Source of the DNA: Paludibacteraceae bacterium
GTDB lineage: Bacteria > Bacteroidota > Bacteroidia > Bacteroidales > Paludibacteraceae
Assembly (NCBI GenBank): GCA_017551675.1
Contig: JAFZLC010000057.1
Location: 62,001 to 126,000, forward strand
Direction: 5' to 3'
Length of the DNA: 64,000 nucleotides
The position numbers and the translations under genes were made by a program. Position 1 is the first letter of the stretch. Every line of letters starts with the position of its first letter. This document shows positions 47,684-55,334 of this stretch, in pieces. Below the pieces are notes generated by a model. It was not told the origin of the DNA. It did no database searches and saw nothing but the letters and a program-made list of their open reading frames with translations.

Positions 47684-48319
47684 ATGAAAAAGATTTTTTT
47701 CATAGTGATGTTGCTGATAGGGGCAATAACCAATATTCAAGCACAAGAAGAGGAAGAAGAAACCACATATTTCACCAGTTTCCCTGTAAATTATACGGGT
47801 CAAAAGCCAGTGATCACAGACTTCGTAACAGCCATACTCTCACAGAGTAATGGGGAAGGAGTCTTTGTTGAAATTGCTGATAATTGGAAGAAATACCAAA
47901 AAGGGGAGACATTACCCAAAGGGAAATCATTTACTGTAGACACAAAAAACGGCTATATTCGCTACGATGCCATCTATTCAAAGGAGGAATCCGTATATGT
48001 TGAATTCTGCTTTTGGAACAGTACAGATGGAAAGCATAAGATAGTGGCTTCCAACTTCGTTCTTCTTTTGAATGGGAAACCGACTGACACAGAACTAACC
48101 GGACAATCATTTTACCAATACGACAATGCGACAAAAAAAATGATATACACGTATGCCTACGACTTGGGTGTTCAACCAGAATATCCCAATGGAGCACAAT
48201 GTAGTTTACCACGTGTAGGCAAATCCATTGAGTATGTATATGATACCCCATCAGGAAAGATGACCCAACGTTTTACTTGGAATGGCAGTAAATTTGTAGC
48301 TGAAAAGGTTACCAAATAA
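47684..48319 (+). CDS. Secreted protein of unknown function
   Basis: 211 aa from the ATG at 47684; the frame opens earlier (47648) but that would overlap aroA and hide the signal peptide. KKIFFIVMLLIGAITNIQAQ is a clear signal with SPase I cleavage after QA. A stretch of six Glu residues follows, then a beta-rich domain: YIRYDAIYSKEESVYVEFCF, HKIVASNFVLLLNGKP and SIEYVYDTPSGKMTQRFTWN. I recognise no family. It is 10 bp downstream of aroA and precedes the opposite-strand tRNA-Thr gene, so it is probably the last gene of this transcript. Confidence 0.7.
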   Translation: MKKIFFIVMLLIGAITNIQAQEEEEETTYFTSFPVNYTGQKPVITDFVTAILSQSNGEGVFVEIADNWKKYQKGETLPKGKSFTVDTKNGYIRYDAIYSKEESVYVEFCFWNSTDGKHKIVASNFVLLLNGKPTDTELTGQSFYQYDNATKKMIYTYAYDLGVQPEYPNGAQCSLPRVGKSIEYVYDTPSGKMTQRFTWNGSKFVAEKVTK

Positions 48320-48365
48320 AAAAGCAATTCACGAATGAACTGCTTCCATTATTACCACTTACTTG

Positions 48366-48438
<73 letters not shown>

Positions 48439-48488
48439 AATGCGGGTGCAAAAGTAATCTTTTTTTTAAAAACCACAAATTTTTTTTA

Positions 48489-48496
48489 TAGATTTG
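48489..48496 (+). promoter_or_regulatory. -7 promoter box of the GNAT-like gene
   Basis: TAGATTTG, a full match to TAnnTTTG, 23 bp before the ATG at 48520. It supports that start over the open frame from 48412, which would overlap the tRNA gene. Confidence 0.5.
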
Positions 48497-48519
48497 CACA
48501 GCGTTACTTTTTTATAAAA

Positions 48520-49632
48520 ATGATAGAAATTAGAAAAATATCCTCGCTTAAGGAGTTAAAGCAATTTGTCCGTTTTGCCAATGATCTATACTCAGATTGT
48601 CCCTATTGGGTCCCACCATTGGAGTTTGATGAATTAGCCACACTTCGTAAAGATAAGAACCCTGCATTCGAACATTGTGAAGCCGAATATTGGTTAGCCT
48701 ACAAAGATGGGAAGATTGTAGGACGCATAGCAGGTATCATCAACCACATTGCTAACCAGAAATGGGGTAACAAGGTGCGTTTCGGATGGTTTGATTTCAT
48801 TGAAGACATTGAAGTAGCCAGAGCCCTTCTCAACACTGTGGAGGAGTGGGGAAAATCCAAAGGCATGCCAATCATTCAAGGTCCATTAGGTTTCAACGAT
48901 ATGGATCGAGAAGGTATGTTAGTATATGGATATGAAAACGAACCAACCATTGCCAGCATCTATAATCATCCCTATTATGTGAGTTTTATGGAGCAACTCG
49001 GCTATGAGAAGGCAGAAGATTGGTTGCAATATAAAATAGGGCTTTCAGCCATACCAGAAAAGATCAAACGAGTCAGCAAAATGATTGCTGAGCGCTACAA
49101 CCTTCGCGCGCTATCATTCACAAAGAAGAAGGATTTGAAAAAATATGCTCGACCACTGTTTCACACTTTAAACGCAGCCTTTTCAAATCTTTATGGATAT
49201 TCTGAATTGACAGATAAGGAGATTGACTCCATCGTGGCAAGCTATTTTTCATTTATTGACCCCAAATACGTTTGCATTGTAGTGGATGAGAACGATACCG
49301 TGGTTGCCTTCGGTATCAGTATGTGCTCTCTATCTGCAGCATACAAGAAAGCAAAAGGAAAGATTTTCCCATTTGGGTTCATTCACATATTGAAAGCCAT
49401 GAGAAAGCCTAAGGTCATAGATCTTTATCTCAATGGAGTATTGCCAGAATGGCAAAAGAAGGGAATACACTCTCTCTATTACACTCAGATGACACAAACA
49501 TACATAGACAACAACATTCCAATTGCCATCACCAATCCGCAATTGGAAACAAACGTCAATGCCGTTCACATCTGGAGCAACTATGAGAATGAATTATATT
49601 GCCGCAGAAGATGTTATGAAAAAACATTGTAA
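48520..49632 (+). CDS. GNAT-fold N-acyltransferase-like protein (YghO-like)
   Basis: 370 aa from the ATG at 48520, chosen because a promoter lies upstream and the tRNA occupies the longer frame. The opening EIRKISSLKELKQFVRFAND, LYSDCPYWVPPLEFDE and FEHCEAEYWLAYKDGKIVGR are typical of a conserved bacterial family with two GNAT-like halves; the second half has KVIDLYLNGVLPEWQKKGIH and IAITNPQLETNVNAVHIWSN. The lone C-terminal acyl-CoA-type loop (PEWQKKGIHSLYY) resembles the pyrophosphate loop Q/RxxGxG/A. Substrate unknown. It is 5 bp upstream of the thioesterase gene, which would fit a shared acyl-CoA link, but that is inference. Confidence 0.8.
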   Translation: MIEIRKISSLKELKQFVRFANDLYSDCPYWVPPLEFDELATLRKDKNPAFEHCEAEYWLAYKDGKIVGRIAGIINHIANQKWGNKVRFGWFDFIEDIEVARALLNTVEEWGKSKGMPIIQGPLGFNDMDREGMLVYGYENEPTIASIYNHPYYVSFMEQLGYEKAEDWLQYKIGLSAIPEKIKRVSKMIAERYNLRALSFTKKKDLKKYARPLFHTLNAAFSNLYGYSELTDKEIDSIVASYFSFIDPKYVCIVVDENDTVVAFGISMCSLSAAYKKAKGKIFPFGFIHILKAMRKPKVIDLYLNGVLPEWQKKGIHSLYYTQMTQTYIDNNIPIAITNPQLETNVNAVHIWSNYENELYCRRRCYEKTL

Positions 49633-49637
49633 GATTT

Positions 49638-50030
49638 ATGGAGAATAACGAAGTCATAGAGTTGCTAAAAAAAGACAAATTCATTCTTTACAATGGCATC
49701 GAACTTCTCGAAATAGGAGAAGGAGAAGCCTCTGGAAAGATGAATATAACGGAGAATCATCTCAATGGATTAGGAACCGTGCAAGGCGGTGCTATATTCA
49801 CATTGGCAGATTATGTGTGTGCGGCAGCAGCCAACTCACGCGGAAAAGCCGCCGTTACCCTTGATGGTCAGATGGACTATATCAAAGCCGTCTCTAAAGG
49901 AACACTCTTCGCTCATGCCACAGAGGTATTCCTACGTCGCACCATCGCCTCCTATCATGTAGAAGTAAGAAACGAAGAGGGTGCCCTAATCGCCACCCTT
50001 CAATCTAAAGTATTCAGAAAAGACGTTTAA
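49638..50030 (+). CDS. Hotdog-fold thioesterase, PaaI-like
   Basis: 130 aa single hotdog domain. NHLNGLGTVQGGAIFTLADY is the PaaI/4HBT-II active-site helix (HxNxxGxxHGGxxFxLAD pattern, with Gln in place of the usual His of HGG). VTLDGQMDYIKAVSKGTLFA and the closing strand ALIATLQSKVFRK are normal. Such enzymes hydrolyse acyl- or aryl-CoA thioesters. The substitution V-Q-G-G occurs in several active members, so it does not imply loss of function. The next gene begins 2 bp later. Confidence 0.88.
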   Translation: MENNEVIELLKKDKFILYNGIELLEIGEGEASGKMNITENHLNGLGTVQGGAIFTLADYVCAAAANSRGKAAVTLDGQMDYIKAVSKGTLFAHATEVFLRRTIASYHVEVRNEEGALIATLQSKVFRKDV

Positions 50031-50032
50031 TC

Positions 50033-50794
50033 ATGAAGAACTGGTCCGTCATATCATTCATCGCCTTCACTTTTCTCGTCAGTTCATGCGATTCCCCTCG
50101 TGAGAAAGCAGACAAAGTGGAAGAGAAAGTTGTAACCGCTGTGGAAGATGTGATCGACGAAGAGATTGACGTGATTGATGATTTCGAAGAGTTCATCGAA
50201 GACGAATCAGAGCATTGTACGGTCTACTCAAAACTACGCAATAGCCGTAACCTGCGAGACCCCAATAAGATGCACATCAAGACGGGACGCGAAGTGGGAC
50301 TGCACGAACCATTTCGTAAAAATGCAGACTTCCTTGCCGTCAGAGACTCCATCCTTCAATGTGGAAAACTTCAGTTTGTAGATGATGGCATATTCTATCG
50401 GAAGAAACGCATGAAACACTCCTATCCCTACCTGACCCCTGAAGCCATCAACCTTCTTCAGGAAATCAGTGTGCGATTCAATGAGAATTTGAAGAAAAGA
50501 AAATTGCCAGAGTATTCACTACAACTCACCTCCTGCCTTAGAACCATGGAGAGTCAGACGGGACTTCGAAAGAAAAACAAAAATGCCACCCGCGACACCT
50601 CAAGTCACGTATTTGGTGCCTCATTCGACATCTCCTACTGGGAGTTCTACCGCAATAAGGACGGTCGACTCTGTCAACAGAAATATTTGCAAAACATCCT
50701 CTCTAAAACCATACGAGAAATCAGAAACGAAAAGAGATGTCTGGTTATCAAAGAAACCGGACAATTCTGCTTCCATTGTACCGTTTTGCGCTAA
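50033..50794 (+). CDS. Lipoprotein with M15-like (D,D-carboxypeptidase) domain, DUF5715-like
   Basis: 253 aa. The signal peptide ends in FLVSSCDS, a lipobox with Cys19. A very acidic helix (VEDVIDEEIDVIDDFEEFIE) links it to a globular domain with LLQEISVRFNENLKKRKLP, LQLTSCLRTMESQTGLRKKN, SSHVFGASFDISYWEF and CFHCTVLR. The SxHxxGxxxD arrangement plus a late His matches the zinc ligands of VanY/M15 peptidases, so a role in peptidoglycan trimming is plausible; I infer the assignment to DUF5715 from pattern only. It is tightly packed between the thioesterase and recO (11 bp). Confidence 0.75.
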   Translation: MKNWSVISFIAFTFLVSSCDSPREKADKVEEKVVTAVEDVIDEEIDVIDDFEEFIEDESEHCTVYSKLRNSRNLRDPNKMHIKTGREVGLHEPFRKNADFLAVRDSILQCGKLQFVDDGIFYRKKRMKHSYPYLTPEAINLLQEISVRFNENLKKRKLPEYSLQLTSCLRTMESQTGLRKKNKNATRDTSSHVFGASFDISYWEFYRNKDGRLCQQKYLQNILSKTIREIRNEKRCLVIKETGQFCFHCTVLR

Positions 50795-50805
50795 ATCACT
50801 CCATC

Positions 50806-51531
50806 ATGCAACTGAAAACGGACGCCATCGTTTTAAAAATTCAGAAATTCAAAGATAACGCATCCATCCTCCATCTCTATACACTGGAAACAGGACGTGC
50901 CTCTTATCTGCTATATGGTGCGCAAAGCAAGAAAAAAGGAAACGCAATCGCCTACCTACACCCTCTCTCCCTTGTCAATCTGGACGTAAACATACGAAAC
51001 ACCAGAGAATTGAACATCATTACAGAAATCAAACAAGAGGAGCCAACAATGGAACTGCTATTCAACCCCATAAAAAGTTCTTTGGCCTTCTTTATAGCTG
51101 AAATCCTATTGCAAGTACTGAAAACCAACGAAAGAGATGATACGCTCTTTAGCTTCCTTCATCACTCCATCTCTCAACTAAACCACGAGTCAAAAAGTTT
51201 GGGCAACTTCCATATCGCCTTCCTCCTGCGACTCTCCCGTTTCCTGGGATTTCAACCCTCCATCGACACTCCTTATAACAACGTCTATTTCGATATGAAA
51301 CAAGCGGAGTTCACATCCCGCCAACCTGAACATCAATATTTCCTCCGTTCCAACGAAACAGACAAGATGAAACTGCTTCTACGGATGAACTACCGAAATT
51401 TTCACCTCTTTCGCTTCACGAAAGCAGAACGAAGCGAAGTAATCGACCGTATCCTGCAATACTATAGAATTCACACACAATGCATGGGCGACATCAAATC
51501 ACTCTACGTGCTCAAAGATATCTTTGAATAA
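50806..51531 (+). CDS. recO: DNA repair protein RecO
   Basis: 241 aa from the ATG at 50806; the frame is open upstream to 50737 but that overlaps the previous gene. The N-terminal OB-fold is clear (LKTDAIVLKIQKFKDNASIL, HLYTLETGRASYLLYGAQSK, followed by NAIAYLHPLSLVNLDVNI). The helical C-terminus (LKTNERDDTLFSFLHHSISQ, FHIAFLLRLSRFLGFQPSID) follows. RecO loads RecA on SSB-coated gaps together with RecR in the RecFOR pathway. No CxxC zinc motif is visible in the C-terminal half, as in many Bacteroidota RecO proteins. Confidence 0.93.
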   Translation: MQLKTDAIVLKIQKFKDNASILHLYTLETGRASYLLYGAQSKKKGNAIAYLHPLSLVNLDVNIRNTRELNIITEIKQEEPTMELLFNPIKSSLAFFIAEILLQVLKTNERDDTLFSFLHHSISQLNHESKSLGNFHIAFLLRLSRFLGFQPSIDTPYNNVYFDMKQAEFTSRQPEHQYFLRSNETDKMKLLLRMNYRNFHLFRFTKAERSEVIDRILQYYRIHTQCMGDIKSLYVLKDIFE

Positions 51532-51683
51532 CAACGCACAAATAAGCTTGCTTAAACAACCATCTCCATCTGTTAATAAATAACTAACACAAAAGTTTTT
51601 TTTCTAAATATAAATCCCTAATTTCGCAACCGTAATAATTATTTATTACTAAAGCAAGGGTTTAATTACAAAATAGTAGGTCT

Positions 51684-52064
51684 ATGGCAGAAAAAACACG
51701 ATATTCAGACGCTGAATTGGAGGAATTCAAGGAGCTCATTTTAGAAAAATTAGAAGCAGCCAAACGCGATTACGAGATATTCAAATCAAGTATGGCAAAT
51801 ATGGATGGAAATGACACGAGCGACACGTCACCTACATTCAAACAATTGGATGAGAGCGCAGCTACAATGACCAAAGAAGAAGCAGGTCGTTTAGCTCAAC
51901 GTCAAATGAAATTCATTCAGCACCTACAGGCTGCCTTGGTTAGAATCGAAAACAAAACCTATGGCATTTGCAGAGAGACAGGTAAGTTGATTCCAAAAGA
52001 GCGTTTACGCGCTGTTCCTCATGCTACTCTTTGCATCGACGCTAAGAAAAATGGTGCAAAATAA
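51684..52064 (+). CDS. TraR/DksA family protein with a two-cysteine (CxxT-x17-CxxA) finger
   Basis: 126 aa, monocistronic. A long coiled coil (residues ~8-90) carries FKSSMANMDGNDTSDTSPTF at its tip and ends in a degenerate zinc finger: Cys96-Arg-Glu-Thr99, 17 residues, Cys117-Ile-Asp-Ala120. Classical DksA has four cysteines; the CxxT...CxxA form is the one known from Pseudomonas DksA2, which works without bound zinc. DksA proteins enter the RNA polymerase secondary channel and, with ppGpp, reprogram rRNA and amino-acid genes. The tip here lacks the usual DxxDxA signature, although acidic residues are present, so full DksA function is uncertain. A perfect terminator follows. Confidence 0.9.
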   Translation: MAEKTRYSDAELEEFKELILEKLEAAKRDYEIFKSSMANMDGNDTSDTSPTFKQLDESAATMTKEEAGRLAQRQMKFIQHLQAALVRIENKTYGICRETGKLIPKERLRAVPHATLCIDAKKNGAK

Positions 52065-52078
52065 TAATTGATTGTCAT

Positions 52079-52114
52079 AGTTAGGAACTTCACAATGGAG
52101 TTCCTAACTTTTTT
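52079..52114 (+). terminator. Rho-independent terminator after the DksA-like gene
   Basis: Perfect 11-bp arms AGTTAGGAACT (52079-52089) and AGTTCCTAACT (52099-52109), a 9-nt loop and a run of T. 15 bp past the stop codon. Confidence 0.93.
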
Positions 52115-52121
52115 CATATAA

Positions 52122-52142
52122 GGTGAGTTCTAAAAATTCACC
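52122..52142 (+). repeat. Intergenic motif copy 2 (GGTGAG...TTCACC)
   Basis: 21 nt beginning GGTGAGTTCTAAAAA and ending TTCACC, nearly identical to the copy at 26233-26252. It lies just behind the DksA-like terminator and 124 bp before lspA. Confidence 0.4.
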
Positions 52143-52164
52143 GTTTAATCGAGAATTAGTATGG

Positions 52165-52251
52165 ATGGTGGATTTATAAAACCCGCCATAAATGCTATAG
52201 GATGAAACTACTGAGTCATCCTTATCAAGTAATAACCTGGGATAGTATCCC
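52165..52251 (+). promoter_or_regulatory. Structured lspA leader: two hairpins and a perfect 13-bp palindrome
   Basis: Hairpin 1 pairs ATGGTGG (52165-52171) with CCGCCAT (52183-52189, one G-U). Hairpin 2 pairs AGGATGA (52199-52205) with TCATCCT (52216-52222). Then GGGATAGTATCCC (52239-52251) is a perfect palindrome ending 14 bp before the lspA ATG. Neither hairpin has a T-run, so they are not terminators; the palindrome could be an operator or a block to ribosome binding. Confidence 0.4.
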
Positions 52252-52265
52252 TCAAAAGAGAGAAA

Positions 52266-52913
52266 ATGTCACAAAGGCAAAAAGCCATCATCGCAGCAGT
52301 TTGTATTGGATTGATCATTCTGATTGACCAAATTGTGAAAATATATGTGAAGACGCACTTCTTCATCGGAGAGAGTCTTGAAGTCTTCAGTTGGTTTCAC
52401 ATCCGTTTCGTTGAAAACAACGGAATGGCATTTGGCATAGAACTATTCAACAAGATTTTTCTTACCCTATTTCGAGTTGTTGCAGTCGGCTTGATCGGTT
52501 ATTACCTGCATCTCATTATCAAAAAGAGTTACAGTGTCGGCTACATCCTTTGCGTTGCTGCCCTATTGGCTGGTGCCTTCGGTAATATCATAGACTGCGT
52601 GTTCTACGGCGTCATCTTCGATTCTGGACACCCCATAGCAACCATGTTCCCTGAAGAAGGATATGCTCCTATCTTCTACGGAAGAGTGGTCGATATGCTT
52701 TACTTCCCTCTAATCGATACTTACCTCCCTTCGTGGATACCATTGGTTGGAGGTTCTCATTTCACCTTCTTCGACCCTGTCTTCAATATCGCAGATGCCG
52801 CTATCTGCGTCAGCATCTTCTGCGCAGTCCTTTTCGAACGCAAGTATCTGATTGAAGATTTTAAAGAGAAAAAAGAGGACAAAGAGAAAGAGACTGAGCC
52901 AAAAACAGAATGA
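52266..52913 (+). CDS. lspA: Lipoprotein signal peptidase (SPase II)
   Basis: 215 aa inner-membrane aspartyl protease that removes signal peptides of lipoproteins. Four membrane helices are visible (IIAAVCIGLIILIDQIVKIY; FRVVAVGLIGYYLHLII; GYILCVAALLAGAFGNII; FNIADAAICVSIFCAVLF). Catalytic Asp143 (GRVVDMLYF) and Asp177 (FNIADAAI), plus ENNGMAFG and GNIID, match the family. It is longer than E. coli LspA (164 aa): about 25 residues are inserted after GNIID and the C-terminal tail is charged (KEKKEDKEKETE). Both are usual in Bacteroidota. Its stop overlaps the next lipoprotein gene by 4 bp. Confidence 0.96.
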   Translation: MSQRQKAIIAAVCIGLIILIDQIVKIYVKTHFFIGESLEVFSWFHIRFVENNGMAFGIELFNKIFLTLFRVVAVGLIGYYLHLIIKKSYSVGYILCVAALLAGAFGNIIDCVFYGVIFDSGHPIATMFPEEGYAPIFYGRVVDMLYFPLIDTYLPSWIPLVGGSHFTFFDPVFNIADAAICVSIFCAVLFERKYLIEDFKEKKEDKEKETEPKTE

Positions 52914-52915
52914 CA

Positions 52916-53299
52916 ATGAAAACGTTACGACTTCTTCTATTCCTTCTACTTCCCCTACTCAGTAGTTGCCATTATGACAAGGGAAGACCCATTATCCCAG
53001 AAAAGGATATGGCTCAGATACTATCCGAATACTATCTGATGCAATCAACCATGTCTCAATTCGAACTACCTACAAATGAGACCCGTTTCCTTTATTACAC
53101 CCAACTACTGGAGAAATATGGATACAGCGAAGCGGACTTCGACTCGTCTCTACTTTGGTATACGAAAAACCGCGATGTGTTTGAGAAGGTATACATACAA
53201 GCAACCAGCATACTGGAAGCAAAAAAGGATTCCCTAAATGCGCTTCTCGCTACACAACCCGAGCAACCCGCAGATCCAAACGCAACGGCTATTCCATGA
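52916..53299 (+). CDS. DUF4296 lipoprotein
   Basis: About 127 aa from the ATG at 52916 (52910 is also possible and gives the 4-bp overlap with lspA). A lipobox with Cys is present (LLPLLSSCHYD). The domain KDMAQILSEYYLMQSTMSQF, then LEKYGYSEADFDSSLLWYTK, is characteristic of DUF4296, a family found next to lspA in this phylum. Function unknown; an N-terminal helix and short helical repeats suggest a periplasmic chaperone or adaptor. Its stop overlaps the next gene by 4 bp. Confidence 0.85.
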   Translation: MKTLRLLLFLLLPLLSSCHYDKGRPIIPEKDMAQILSEYYLMQSTMSQFELPTNETRFLYYTQLLEKYGYSEADFDSSLLWYTKNRDVFEKVYIQATSILEAKKDSLNALLATQPEQPADPNATAIP

Positions 53300-53637
53300 A
53301 ACGATTTGCAGCCAACAGAATCTATTTGTCCGTGTCCGATGTATTCACCAATGCCATTATCGAATTATCTGACGACAAAAAACTGCTACAAGTCAACTTG
53401 CTTTCTGAAGTGTCCGAAATACACTCTACCCCATTCTATAATGGTATCCTACTACCTTTCGACAAAGAGACCTGCCTTCAATGCCTGAAAGATTATCTAA
53501 ACGATACTTTGCATACGCTATTCATGGAACGAGTATTCCACATCGGCGACGATGTAACCTCTCTATCCCTTCTGTCAGGTCCTAAACTATTCTCAACAGG
53601 AGAACTAAAACAAATAGAGATTAAGGAACTCTTATAA
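53296..53637 (+). CDS. Conserved hypothetical, part of the lspA operon
   Basis: 113 aa, no signal peptide. It starts inside the DUF4296 stop (ATGA overlap), so it is translationally coupled. ANRIYLSVSDVFTNAIIELS and the repeated beta strands do not match a family I know. Proximity to lspA and DUF4296 suggests a role around lipoproteins, but that is guilt by association. The gene converges on the AlgJ-like gene with 26 bp between stops. Confidence 0.6.
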   Translation: MKRFAANRIYLSVSDVFTNAIIELSDDKKLLQVNLLSEVSEIHSTPFYNGILLPFDKETCLQCLKDYLNDTLHTLFMERVFHIGDDVTSLSLLSGPKLFSTGELKQIEIKELL

Positions 53638-53663
53638 TACCTGATGGGGTCCTCTAACCTACT

Positions 53664-55325
53664 TTAACGCCATAACCTTTCCGGAATGGTTAACTGTGGA
53701 AGAGATCTCTCCACAACCTCATAAACAACACAATCAGAATTTAACGTATCTATCTCTTCTTTAGGCACAAAGAAACTTCCTCGTCTTGCATGAAGACTCA
53801 GCTGTGACTCACCAAACGAATATGATAAATATTTAGTTAATAAAAATCCAAACGAATCGCCAAGTACAGTTATCTTCCCTTGACGAGACGGACATCTGTA
53901 ATGGTAATAAACATCTTCAAAAGAGACACTACTCTCTGCATTTAATACTGGTGTTTTATAATAATGTTCGTCTTGTTTCTTATACCCAGGACACAAGCCA
54001 AGTATGTCTCCATCCAATTTTAACATTGAATCCAATGAGGCAATCGAACTTCGATTCAACTCCATGTCAGAACTTATAAAAGACAGCAATTCATCAACAC
54101 CATAATATGCCCCCAGTTCAGTCCAATGCGTTCCCTGTTTATAGTATAACAGATCCTTATCTTTTTCTTTTATCAGACGATCGTGCAAAGAAAGGCATTT
54201 CAAATCAGTGTTCTTTTTTAGATATTTTATCAACTGTTGTGCTCTGCCTAACGAATCAGGATTAACCTTTTCTACATATTTGTAATACTCCCCATACACC
54301 TTTTCTTTGTCCGGAACTATGACAAAATAAAATTTCATTCCTTTTTGAGTACAACATTGCTCCAGATACTGCAAATATAATGAGACAGACTCCAACTCTT
54401 CTTTCGTGAATAAATTCACATTGGCGTAATTCTCAAAACCATTATACTTACGAAGGAACATCCATTGATCCTCTCCAACAAATGCATCTTTATATAATCG
54501 TCCCTGACTGCCATTGAATACATTTAAAATACCATCGTGAAGACTTTGTAATTCTTCTCGCAGAAAGAAATGATCATTAAACCATTTTTCATAGTTGCCA
54601 CCATATCCTTTCATATCTTCTTTGAAATTCAATTTCGGCTTTTCTGTCAACGTACGTTTTTCCACGACAGAAACAGTCTCTTCACTAACAAAGAATCTTG
54701 GAACAAATAGCATCAGAAGAATCAATAATAAAAACGCCTCATTCCCTGTATTCATCTTACGATACATGTATCGCAAAATACACCAGTATAAAAGGGATAA
54801 AAGCACCCACGCAATGAGACCTGTTATCCATACAAACCATGCTGATTGATTTATATTCAAATCAGGAATTATTATAAACGGGTCGATCTTATCTGAAGTG
54901 ATTTTAATGCCCTCTGGGACTTGCTCGAATGTCAAATCATTTGTTATCTTCACATCGTTGTATGTAAACAATATCTTCTTGTCTCCTTTTATGGAAATGT
55001 CGGAAATATACACCACGCCCGGTTTCTCAAAGAAGTCCACTCTGATTTGAGCGACGTGGGTGCAAGGCAACTGAATGTCAAATTTTGTATTCTCTGTTTT
55101 TAAACTGTTTTCAGAGAAAGCCTTCTTCTCTTCTGAAAAGCTCTCCGAATCGTCTTCTGTATAGTACAAAGCAAAGGGAGAATCCACATTACCTCTTGCG
55201 GTGAATGAGACTGTTATGGGTCTCTTCGATACGTTAATAATTTGTGATCGATAGAGAAAGTACGTTGTCAGAGATGAAAGAATGACAACGGCTAATAGTC
55301 TGAATATATTCGATTTGTCCATCAT
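53664..55325 (-). CDS. AlgJ/AlgX-like SGNH-type O-acetyltransferase partner
   Basis: 553 aa. Two membrane anchors are visible, one at residues ~10-28 and a hydrophobic block near 165-185 (WFVWITGLIAWVLLSLLYW). The extracytoplasmic domain shows NYEKWFNDHFFLREELQSLH, KFYFVIVPDKEKVYGEYYKY, YYKQGTHWTELGAYYG and VLGDSFGFLLTKYLS. The GDSF Ser and the THW motif match the AlgJ/AlgX active site, but the Asp that usually precedes the THW His pair (DTHW) is Gly (GTHW). It sits 9 bp after the MBOAT gene on the same strand, the arrangement seen for alginate and cellulose acetylation. Together they would move acetyl groups from the cytoplasm to an exported polysaccharide; the polymer is unknown. Confidence 0.85.
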   Translation of the reverse strand: MMDKSNIFRLLAVVILSSLTTYFLYRSQIINVSKRPITVSFTARGNVDSPFALYYTEDDSESFSEEKKAFSENSLKTENTKFDIQLPCTHVAQIRVDFFEKPGVVYISDISIKGDKKILFTYNDVKITNDLTFEQVPEGIKITSDKIDPFIIIPDLNINQSAWFVWITGLIAWVLLSLLYWCILRYMYRKMNTGNEAFLLLILLMLFVPRFFVSEETVSVVEKRTLTEKPKLNFKEDMKGYGGNYEKWFNDHFFLREELQSLHDGILNVFNGSQGRLYKDAFVGEDQWMFLRKYNGFENYANVNLFTKEELESVSLYLQYLEQCCTQKGMKFYFVIVPDKEKVYGEYYKYVEKVNPDSLGRAQQLIKYLKKNTDLKCLSLHDRLIKEKDKDLLYYKQGTHWTELGAYYGVDELLSFISSDMELNRSSIASLDSMLKLDGDILGLCPGYKKQDEHYYKTPVLNAESSVSFEDVYYHYRCPSRQGKITVLGDSFGFLLTKYLSYSFGESQLSLHARRGSFFVPKEEIDTLNSDCVVYEVVERSLPQLTIPERLWR

Positions 55326-55334
55326 CTACATAAA

